Positions 7,477-13,488 of a stretch of 30,142 nucleotides of DNA are shown in pieces. The position numbers and the translations under genes are program-made. Numbering within the stretch: position 1 is the first letter of the stretch; every line of letters starts with the position of its first letter. The DNA comes from JBCBSS01 sp039819065 (GTDB taxonomy: Bacteria > Bacteroidota > Bacteroidia > Cytophagales > Cyclobacteriaceae), in NCBI GenBank assembly GCA_039819065.1, contig JBCBSS010000097.1:1-30142 (forward strand), in the 5' to 3' direction. The notes beneath the pieces were generated by a model. The model saw only the letters and a list, made by a program, of their open reading frames with translations. It had not been told where the DNA came from and made no database searches.

Positions 7477-8688
7477 ATGATTGAAATATTCGCTACCGAA
7501 AAACTCAAATCACTTTATCCCAAAGTGAAGGCTTTCGTTGAGGAGGAGCTTTATCCTGTAGAGCCAGAATTATTAAAGCTGCCATTCAATGAAGCTGCCC
7601 AAATACTAAATGCTAAGCGCAATCAGGCTAAGGAATTAGGGCTTTGGGCGCCTTACTTGGCGCCATCAGAAGGCGGCCTTGGCCTCAATATGTTGGAATT
7701 CGCTCAAATCAGTGAAGTGCTGGCCACTACACCTTTTGGACATTATGTCCTGAATTGCCAGGCACCGGATATTGGCAATATTGAGTTGCTGCACAAGTAT
7801 GCACCGGAAGAGTTGAAAGGTCAGTTTTTGGTACCGCTAATGGATGGAGACATCAGAAGCTGTTTCTCTATGACCGAACCAGAATTTGCTGGTTCTAACC
7901 CAGTCAATATGGGGACGACGGCATTAAAGGATGGCGATGAGTATGTGATCAATGGGCATAAGTGGTTCACTACCGCTGCTGACGGTGCTGCCTTTGCTGT
8001 GGTAATGGCTATCACTGATGAAGACGCTTCACCCTATGAACGTGCCAGTATGATCATCGTACCGACAGATACCCCTGGTTTTGATTTGGTTCGGAACATA
8101 CCCATCATGGGAGAAGAAGGAGAAGGCTACCACAGCCATGCCGAAATCCGATATGAGAATTGCAGAGTGCCCTTGACCAACTTGGTGGGTCAGGAAGGGA
8201 GTGGGTTTCTTCTGGCGCAGGAGCGCCTTGGCCCAGGCCGTATCCATCATTGTATGCGCTGGATTGGGATTTGCGAGCGCGCCTTTAGTTTGATGTGCCA
8301 ACGAGCGGTTTCTCGAGAGATGGGAGACGGAACTGTACTTGGCCAAAAACAAACCATACAGAATTGGATTTCAGAAAGTCGTGCGGAAATTGATGCCGCT
8401 CGCTACATGGTGCTTCACTCGGCACATCAAATGGATAAGGTGGGCACTAAAGCTGCTAGAATGCAGATCTCTACCATCAAGTTCTTTGTAGCCGATATCC
8501 TGATGAAGGTACTGGATCGCGCGGTACAAACGCATGGAGCGCTCGGCTTGACCGACGACCTTGTGCTCTCTTATTGGTACCGACACGAGCGAGGAGCCAG
8601 AATCTATGACGGCCCTGATGAAGTACATAAATCTTCATTAGCCAAATCCATTCTCAAACAATATGGACTAAAAAGACAACAACGATGA
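7477..8688 (+). CDS. Acyl-CoA dehydrogenase, ACAD10/11-LvaC-like
   Basis: The ATG at 7477 gives 403 residues with an ordinary acyl-CoA dehydrogenase layout: helical N-domain, FAD-contact block CFSMTEPEFAGSNP (129-142), HKWFTT (161-166), middle beta-domain and C-terminal helices. An upstream in-frame ATG at 7426 lies inside the SDR gene and is not credible. The C-terminal motif is YDGPDEVH (377-384), as in ACAD10/ACAD11. Medium-chain dehydrogenase has YEGTSQIQ there, with its catalytic Glu in YEG, so this protein has Asp378 at that position. In the lva pathway the homologue removes phosphate from a 4-phosphoacyl-CoA to give an enoyl-CoA. The same role is likely here because the kinase gene follows with a 4-base ATGA overlap. 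Simple alpha/beta-desaturation is the alternative. Confidence 0.92.
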   Translation: MIEIFATEKLKSLYPKVKAFVEEELYPVEPELLKLPFNEAAQILNAKRNQAKELGLWAPYLAPSEGGLGLNMLEFAQISEVLATTPFGHYVLNCQAPDIGNIELLHKYAPEELKGQFLVPLMDGDIRSCFSMTEPEFAGSNPVNMGTTALKDGDEYVINGHKWFTTAADGAAFAVVMAITDEDASPYERASMIIVPTDTPGFDLVRNIPIMGEEGEGYHSHAEIRYENCRVPLTNLVGQEGSGFLLAQERLGPGRIHHCMRWIGICERAFSLMCQRAVSREMGDGTVLGQKQTIQNWISESRAEIDAARYMVLHSAHQMDKVGTKAARMQISTIKFFVADILMKVLDRAVQTHGALGLTDDLVLSYWYRHERGARIYDGPDEVHKSSLAKSILKQYGLKRQQR

Positions 8689-9761
8689 GTCAGGATGCTT
8701 TAGATAGCGCTAGATCAATCCGCGAAGGAGAAGAACTAGACACCGAAAAGTTATCTGCTTACCTAAAGGAACAGTCCGAGGGCTTCCAAGGTGACATACA
8801 AGTGTCGCAGTTTCCAAGCGGCTATTCTAACCTTACCTATCTCCTTCAGATAGGTGATAAAGAATATGTGCTACGTAGACCTCCTTTTGGCGCTAACATC
8901 AAAAGTGCTCATGATATGGGTCGTGAGTATAAGGTGTTGAGTATGCTCAAACCTGTATATGAAAAAGTACCTCAACCTGTGCTGTATTGTGAGGATGAGG
9001 CTGTGATTGGTGGACCATTCTACATGATGGAACGAGTGACTGGTATCATTCTAAGGAACCAACCCCCAAAAGGAATAACCATGGATACTGATACCATGAA
9101 AGGTATCTCAGAAGCTTGTGTTGACAACTTGGCGGCGCTTCATAATATTGATATCGTTTCTACAGGGTTGGCTGAGATGGGGAAGCCGGAAGGCTATATT
9201 TCACGACAAGTAGAGGGTTGGATCAAGCGCTATTATAATGCTGAGACCGACAAGATAAAACACATGGACGCTACTGCAGAATGGATGCGAGCTAATATGC
9301 CGGAAGATGGTACTCCCAGTTTTATCCATAATGACTATAAGTACGACAATCTCGTACTTGACTCAAAGAATTTATCCAATATTGAAGCGGTGCTGGACTG
9401 GGAGATGGCTACTGTAGGCGACCCACTCATGGACTTAGGCACTTCATTAGGATATTGGGGAGAAGCTAACGACAGCCCGGCGCTGAAGCCCTTCAACTTG
9501 ACCTGGCTACCCGGTAATCTAACTCGGGAGGAAGTAGTGGAACGCTATGCAACGAAGACCGGCAAACAACTTGAAAACATGTTATTCTACTATGTCTTTG
9601 GGTCTTTTAAAATAGGTGTTATCGTACAACAGATCTATGCACGCTATAAAAAAGGATTCACTAAAGACCCTCGTTTTGCTCAACTCATTTATGTAGTGAA
9701 TGCCTGTGCGGATAACGCGCAGAAGGCTGTATCTATGGGCAGAATAAGTAACCTATACTAG
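8685..9761 (+). CDS. APH-fold phosphotransferase (ACAD10/11 kinase-like, LvaA-like)
   Basis: The protein has 358 residues with the aminoglycoside-phosphotransferase-type kinase fold. The nucleotide-binding N-lobe includes YVLRRPPFGA (61-70), where an Arg-Arg pair occupies the usual Lys region. The catalytic loop is FIHNDYKYDNLVLD (213-226), with Asp217 and Asn222. The metal-binding block is VLDWEMATVGDP (236-247), with Asp238. This 'HNDYKYDNL...DWEMATVGDPL' pattern is that of the kinase half of ACAD10/ACAD11 rather than of antibiotic-resistance enzymes. It would phosphorylate the 4-hydroxyl of a hydroxyacyl-CoA using ATP. The start codon overlaps the stop of the dehydrogenase gene (ATGA), so the two are translationally linked. 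Their animal counterparts are fused in one polypeptide. A separate LvaB-like partner is not seen in the window. Confidence 0.9.
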   Translation: MSQDALDSARSIREGEELDTEKLSAYLKEQSEGFQGDIQVSQFPSGYSNLTYLLQIGDKEYVLRRPPFGANIKSAHDMGREYKVLSMLKPVYEKVPQPVLYCEDEAVIGGPFYMMERVTGIILRNQPPKGITMDTDTMKGISEACVDNLAALHNIDIVSTGLAEMGKPEGYISRQVEGWIKRYYNAETDKIKHMDATAEWMRANMPEDGTPSFIHNDYKYDNLVLDSKNLSNIEAVLDWEMATVGDPLMDLGTSLGYWGEANDSPALKPFNLTWLPGNLTREEVVERYATKTGKQLENMLFYYVFGSFKIGVIVQQIYARYKKGFTKDPRFAQLIYVVNACADNAQKAVSMGRISNLY

Positions 9762-9805
9762 CTGCTTATAAGCTATTGTCAACAACAAAAAAGACTAACT
9801 AAATC

Positions 9806-10708
9806 ATGCAACTGAAATTAGAAGATATAAAAAAGGTACTTGTTCTAGGAAGCGGTACATTAGGCTTGAGAGTAGGACTACAATCAGCCATCAGTGGTTT
9901 TGAAACGACTATTTATGATATCAGTCAGGACGCAATGGACAAGGCGGCTGTCATTCAGGGTAAGATACTCAAAAGCCTGATGGACAGAGAGAAGATAACA
10001 GAGGAGGAGGCCGAACAAGCCAAAGCGCGTATCAGCTGGACAACTGATGCAGAACAGGCTGCTTTTGATGCGGACTTCGTAAATGAGTCTGTAACTGAAA
10101 ACCCGGACTTAAAAAGAAAGGTGTGGGAGCAATTCGGAGCACTCTGCCCGAAACACACACTTTTCACTACTAATACCTCCTACTTATTGCCATCTGCGCT
10201 GGCGGAATCTACCGGAAGGCCTGAAAGGTTCTGTTCGTTTCATTTTCATGATGTATTTCTAGCCAATGTGGTTGACATCATGCCACACCCGACTACTGAA
10301 CCATGGATCATTGATTTTCTAATGGAGATGGGTAACAAGCTCAACCAAACGCCAGTGGTGGTCAAGCGGGAATCTCCCGGATACATCTTCAATGCTATGC
10401 TGATGGCGCTGTTGGGCGCTGCTGGTGCATTAGTCACTTACGATGTGGCCAGTATAGAAGATGTAGACCGCTCATGGATGGGCAACTTCAAGATGGACCA
10501 AGGGCCATTTGGTATCATAGATAATATTGGTTTGGACACAGCCTGGCACGTGGTAAAAGATAGAAAAGACACTAAGAGCCAAAAATTTGCGGAGTTGTTG
10601 AAAACTTATGTCGATGCAGGCAAGTTGGGTGTTAAGGCCGGTGAAGGTTTTTATAAATACCCCAACCCGACTTACAGACAGGCTGGTTTTATTGCCGGAG
10701 ATATATAA
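9806..10708 (+). CDS. 3-hydroxyacyl-CoA dehydrogenase family protein
   Basis: The 300-residue protein has an N-terminal Rossmann domain with VLVLGSGTLGLRVG (11-24), the NESVTENPDLKRKVW block (93-107), TNTSYL (122-127) and the helical C-domain starting near SPGYIFNAMLMALL (190-203), ending KAGEGFYKYPNP. This order is that of L-3-hydroxyacyl-CoA dehydrogenases. It oxidises the 3-hydroxy group in beta-oxidation with NAD+, which fits as a later step for enoyl-CoA made by this operon. An oddity: the usual HFFNPVPVMKLVEV segment reads HFHDVFLANVVDI here (146-158), one residue shorter, with Asp where the catalytic Glu normally stands. Related oxidoreductases that act on other hydroxy acids are therefore possible. 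It starts 44 bases after the kinase gene. Confidence 0.87.
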   Translation: MQLKLEDIKKVLVLGSGTLGLRVGLQSAISGFETTIYDISQDAMDKAAVIQGKILKSLMDREKITEEEAEQAKARISWTTDAEQAAFDADFVNESVTENPDLKRKVWEQFGALCPKHTLFTTNTSYLLPSALAESTGRPERFCSFHFHDVFLANVVDIMPHPTTEPWIIDFLMEMGNKLNQTPVVVKRESPGYIFNAMLMALLGAAGALVTYDVASIEDVDRSWMGNFKMDQGPFGIIDNIGLDTAWHVVKDRKDTKSQKFAELLKTYVDAGKLGVKAGEGFYKYPNPTYRQAGFIAGDI

Positions 10709-10732
10709 TTAGTAGAAAGCGAGCGAAAGAAT

Positions 10733-11416
10733 ATGAAGAAGTTTTTGAAGATTCTAGGCATTGGTATATTAGGATTAATTCTAATTGTAGTTGCAATAGG
10801 TTTCATCGCCCATGAATCGAAACCTGAAGGTACAAAAGGTCCTGAAGCGGAAGCGTTGGCTGATAAGATGCTGAAGGCGTTGAATGTGGAAGCATACGAA
10901 CAAATCAATCGCTTAGAATGGACTTTTCGCGGCGGGCATCACTATGTCTGGTATAAGCAAGAAAACAAAGTGGACGTCTCATGGGGCGACTTCGAAGTAA
11001 CCTTCTACCCCGAGACCATGGATGGCGAAGCCGCCAAAGGTGGAGTAAAGTTAACAGGACAAGAAAAAGATGATGCTATTCAAAAAGCTTGGGCATTCTT
11101 TGCTAATGATTCTTTTTGGCTGGTGGCACCATTTAAGGTAAAAGACCCCGGTACAGAGCGCAGCATTGTTAAAACTGATCAGGGAGACGCACTTTTGGTC
11201 ACCTATATGTCAGGTGGCGTTACGCCAGGTGATAGCTATTTATGGATTTTAGATGAGAACTATCGACCCAGGGCCTGGAAGATGTGGGTAAACATCATAC
11301 CAATCGGAGGCCTTGAATTCGAATGGAAAGACTGGCAACCGTATAATGGTGCTTATTTCTCAACCATGCATACAGGCTTTCTTGAGGTGCCTATTATCGA
11401 TTTAAGTGTGGAATAA
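10733..11416 (+). CDS. Membrane-anchored hypothetical protein, operon end
   Basis: The product has 227 residues. I do not recognise the family. A single hydrophobic segment over residues 7-26 (FLKILGIGILGLILIVVAIGF region) with Lys before it acts as a signal anchor or uncleaved signal. The rest is a soluble domain placed outside the cytoplasm, rich in Trp and aromatic residues (about 55-227): RLEWTFRGGHHYVWYK, DSFWLVAPFK, YLWILDENYRPRAWKMWV and so on. The alternating strand pattern resembles a small beta-sheet lipid- or lipoprotein-binding domain of the LolA kind, but this is only an impression. It begins 24 bases after the dehydrogenase gene and is followed by a strong terminator, so it belongs to the acyl-CoA operon. 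It may handle the substrate at the membrane. Confidence 0.75.
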   Translation: MKKFLKILGIGILGLILIVVAIGFIAHESKPEGTKGPEAEALADKMLKALNVEAYEQINRLEWTFRGGHHYVWYKQENKVDVSWGDFEVTFYPETMDGEAAKGGVKLTGQEKDDAIQKAWAFFANDSFWLVAPFKVKDPGTERSIVKTDQGDALLVTYMSGGVTPGDSYLWILDENYRPRAWKMWVNIIPIGGLEFEWKDWQPYNGAYFSTMHTGFLEVPIIDLSVE

Positions 11417-11448
11417 TAGTTATAGCGCACTTGCACTCGGATCTTCAG

Positions 11449-11486
11449 AGTAATTAGATTGCTCCGAGTAATCTAATTACTTTTTA
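11449..11486 (+). terminator. Rho-independent terminator of acyl-CoA operon
   Basis: A perfect 12-bp stem, AGTAATTAGATT (11449-11460) and AATCTAATTACT (11470-11481), has a 9-base loop and is followed by TTTT. It lies 32 bases after the last stop codon of the operon. The arms are AT-rich but the pairing is complete. Confidence 0.8.
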
Positions 11487-11530
11487 TCCACCCCCTGCCC
11501 CCGCCAGCGGGGAACAGCCAGAACGTCTTA

Positions 11531-11573
11531 TTTCTTCTTTTGTCTTACCTCTTACTTCTAAAAAACTAATCCT
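11531..11573 (-). repeat. Intergenic repeat C, copy 1
   Basis: Read on the minus strand this is AGGATTA, T-run, AGAAGTAAGAGGTAAGACAA, AAGAAG. The same pattern occurs at 12051-12092, directly after and including the stop of the thioredoxin-fold gene. It is purine-rich on the minus strand and has no coding content of its own. Confidence 0.55.
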
Positions 11574-11673
11574 ATCTCTGGCGAGAAAGTTACTTTCGTG
11601 CCTTGAACCCAATGTTGTATCATCAATTGATCATATATGCCTAAGCGGTGCTTGGCTTCCAATAAGTTGCTAC
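11558..11673 (-). pseudogene. Possible 3' gene remnant next to repeat A
   Basis: On the minus strand a frame with no start codon reads SSNLLEAKHRLGIYDQLM, then IQHWVQGTKVTFSPEIGLVF and a TAG. This looks like the end of an outer-membrane barrel, with an amphipathic last strand and a terminal Phe. The frame is cut off almost exactly where repeat A copy 2 begins (11674), with an in-frame stop inside the repeat. A gene truncated by arrival of the repeat is one explanation; a chance open frame of about 40 codons is the other. Confidence 0.25.
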
Positions 11674-11819
11674 TGCTTATGACGTGTTTTTATAATACGC
11701 CGGAAATCCTTGCTATTCTTACCCCTTTGTATTTCCCCTAACATTAGGGGAAAACTCTCCAGAACAACAGAACTGCCAAATGATTTCGGCCAACGTCATC
11801 CAATTTTGTGTATTTGAAA
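11674..11819 (-). repeat. Intergenic repeat A, copy 2 (inverted)
   Basis: This is the reverse complement of the copy at 1981-2124, with a 52-base identical core at 11712-11763 that includes the TTTCCCC/GGGGAAA palindrome. It lies in the 668-base gap 11417-12084, whose other contents are the terminator, repeats B and C and about 100 bases (11820-11922) in which I see nothing. Confidence 0.8.
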
Positions 11820-11922
11820 CTAAAGTATTGAGTCTCAGAAGGAAAGGAATGATATGCTGATTATTTGATGGTTTAATACTTTGATTGATAACCAAATTTT
11901 GTGAGTTTTCATTCAAGGTGAT

Positions 11923-12028
11923 CTAGTTCTATTTACTTCTACATATTTCTATGTATTTCTTCTCACCCCGACTTCTTTTAGCTACTGGATTGCTTCTTCA
12001 CTCGTTCCTCGCTTATCGCAATGACACC
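11923..12028 (+). repeat. Intergenic repeat B, copy 2
   Basis: It has the same layout as 2251-2355: a pyrimidine-rich run containing TTCTATTTACTTCTACAT, then ACTGGATTGCTTC and TCGCAATGACA arms that pair as ATTGC/GCAAT. It is in the same orientation as copy 1 although the adjoining repeat A is inverted. Confidence 0.65.
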
Positions 12029-12050
12029 CGGAAGTACGGTTTTCCCCGCC

Positions 12051-12092
12051 TTACTTCTTTTGTCTTTCGTCTTATTTCTAAAAATTAATCCT
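12051..12092 (-). repeat. Intergenic repeat C, copy 2
   Basis: It matches 11531-11573 over about 42 bases. On the minus strand it overlaps the last codons and TAA stop of the thioredoxin-fold gene (12085-12087), so the element may have supplied the present stop codon. Confidence 0.5.
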
Positions 12093-12642
12093 CTTCAAGT
12101 ACACTCTCAATCTCACCTAATTTCTTGTCTGTAAAACGGCCCGAAGTGGCGTAGATGATTTTGCCTGCTTTATCTAATACGAAGAAATAGGGGATATCTT
12201 TCTTTTCGAAATCCAATGCCTGCTTATAAGGCTTGAGTTTGCCTTTATAGAATAGAATATGAGGGAAAAGCTTAGGATCTACTTTCTTTAAAGCCTTCTT
12301 TTTAGCCACACCTTTAGCAGCGGCATTTACGCCCGTGAACATAGGGACAAAGAATACATTGACATCATATTGGAATGATGAGAAAAGGCTGGGCTTTTCT
12401 GATTTATATACGAACTTATTGTAAACCGGACTGTACCATGTGTTCAAGTCACCTTCGGACTTTTTGGAGTACGCCAACCCGACCAATGTGTATTTGTCAT
12501 TAGTATCTTTAGGTAATGTGATTTTCTTATTGTTTACCGTTTCTCCTTCTAAGTCGGGAAATGTTTTACCCACAACTTGAGCATATCCGGCGGAGGTGAT
12601 GGCAGCAAAGCAGATAATAAAAATGAGTCTTAAACTTTTCAT
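12085..12642 (-). CDS. Secreted thioredoxin-fold protein lacking cysteines
   Basis: The likely start is the ATG at 12642, giving 185 residues that open with a signal peptide (MKSLRLIFIICFAAITSAGYAQ, cleavage near 22). The frame is open further upstream but that part has no sensible signal. The mature domain begins VVGKTFPDLEGETVNNKKITLP, typical of AhpC/TlpA-like redoxin domains. It continues with an alpha/beta pattern and ends with IPYFFVLDKAGKIIYATSGRFT, the usual thioredoxin-fold closing strands. The mature protein contains no cysteine, so it cannot be a thiol oxidoreductase. The overall plan resembles the ATP10-like redoxin family, but that is weak. A periplasmic binding or assembly role is more likely than catalysis. 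It is a single gene, divergent from marR. Confidence 0.75.
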   Translation of the reverse strand: MKSLRLIFIICFAAITSAGYAQVVGKTFPDLEGETVNNKKITLPKDTNDKYTLVGLAYSKKSEGDLNTWYSPVYNKFVYKSEKPSLFSSFQYDVNVFFVPMFTGVNAAAKGVAKKKALKKVDPKLFPHILFYKGKLKPYKQALDFEKKDIPYFFVLDKAGKIIYATSGRFTDKKLGEIESVLEED

Positions 12643-12813
12643 CGTGGTTTGTTTAGATGTTATTGAATTTACGAAAAAATTATGCCACAATTTTACGTGA
12701 TACAGGGCTATAAGTAAAAATGGCATCGGTCAGTTAACGATAGAAAGGCCGAATGTCATATATATTTTTAAATGAGTCGTATCTGAGAAACTTAATTTCA
12801 GACTTTTTGTTTT

Positions 12814-12829
12814 AGTTGCATAAACAACT
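12814..12829 (+). promoter_or_regulatory. Candidate MarR operator, marR side
   Basis: AGTTGCATAAACAACT has perfect 5-bp arms (AGTTG/CAACT). With its flank it shares TTAGTTG.ATAAACAAC with the site in front of the downstream SDR gene (13443-13458). It lies about 150 bases upstream of the marR start. Confidence 0.6.
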
Positions 12830-12834
12830 TTTAA

Positions 12835-12894
12835 TCTGCCTCCGCAAGCTGCTTGCGCCATCGCTAAAGCTTTAGGCGGCACGCGATTGGCAGA
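12835..12894. repeat. REP-like nested hairpin in marR leader
   Basis: Outer arms TCTGCC (12835-12840) and GGCAGA (12889-12894) enclose a hairpin CGCAAG-CTG-CTTGCG (12843-12857) and a 12-bp palindrome CTAAAGCTTTAG (12864-12875). GCCATCGC and GCGATTGGC also pair. It is GC-rich compared with its surroundings. It sits between the candidate operator and the marR start in the 337-base gap 12643-12979, whose remaining sequence shows nothing more that I can name. Confidence 0.55.
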
Positions 12895-12979
12895 AGAGAA
12901 AGTTATGGTTTAATTCCTCTGGGCAGAGCTCCTAAAGTTTGAGTTCAGGGTTGTATACTGGAGTTTAATACCATTTATT

Positions 12980-13426
12980 TTGAGTTACAAAGATTTTAAA
13001 TTAGACGACTCCGTGGGTTATCTCACTGGCCAAGTATCCATGTGGTTAAGCCGGAGGTTAGCCAGGAATTTTAAGGCAGCCGGCTACGACGTGACTGTAG
13101 AACAATGGAGGGTACTGGTCAGATTGTGGGATTCAGATGGGCAAAACCAGCAGGCTTTGGCTTGTGCCACCGGGAAAGATAAACCCAGCATAACACGCCT
13201 CATTGACAATTTAGAGAAAAATAACTTGCTGGTAAGAGTGCCCGATGCTAATGATCGGCGAGTGAACCTTGTTTACCTCACCAATAAGGCTAAAGAACTT
13301 CAAAAAGAATTGATAGAGATTGCCGAGAAGACATTGCAAGAAGCATTGGATCAAATTCAACCGGACGAAGTCGCGTTATGTAAGGACGTGCTTAACAAGA
13401 TGATCAACAATCTTAAAGTGGAATAA
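12980..13426 (+). CDS. MarR-family transcriptional regulator (TTG start)
   Basis: The product has 148 residues with a winged helix-turn-helix typical of MarR: VTVEQWRVLVRLWDSDGQNQQALACATGKDKPSITRLIDNLEKNNLLVRVPDANDRRVNLVYLTNKAKEL spans about residues 39-108, including the DRR wing motif. The start must be TTG at 12980; the next in-frame ATG would remove the first dimerisation helix. Helices at both ends form the dimer. It is followed at 62 bases by an SDR gene, and both genes are preceded by the same inverted repeat. Repression of itself and of the SDR-doxX-MFS group, lifted by a small (often phenolic or oxidant) ligand, is the expected mode. The ligand is unknown. Confidence 0.93.
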   Translation: MSYKDFKLDDSVGYLTGQVSMWLSRRLARNFKAAGYDVTVEQWRVLVRLWDSDGQNQQALACATGKDKPSITRLIDNLEKNNLLVRVPDANDRRVNLVYLTNKAKELQKELIEIAEKTLQEALDQIQPDEVALCKDVLNKMINNLKVE

Positions 13427-13442
13427 AAAATTTTTGGAAATT

Positions 13443-13458
13443 AGTTGTATAAACAACA
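13443..13458 (+). promoter_or_regulatory. Candidate MarR operator, SDR side
   Basis: AGTTGTATAAACAACA contains the inverted repeat GTTGT-ATAA-ACAAC. It lies 30 bases upstream of the SDR start and matches the upstream site in 16 of 17 positions over TTAGTTG.ATAAACAAC. Confidence 0.6.
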
Positions 13459-13488
13459 GTTAACATAAAAACTAAATAACTTCAAATC

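Noticed and set aside
8029..8352. Minus-strand frame of 107 codons in the acyl-CoA dehydrogenase gene
   Set aside because: It is a shadow of a strongly supported gene.
8685..9761. Aminoglycoside resistance kinase
   Set aside because: The HNDYKYDNL and DWEMATVGDP patterns and the operon context fit the ACAD10/11-associated kinase group instead.
12643..12726. Upstream extension of the thioredoxin-fold gene
   Set aside because: The ATG at 12642 begins a clean signal peptide. The extension would bury it.
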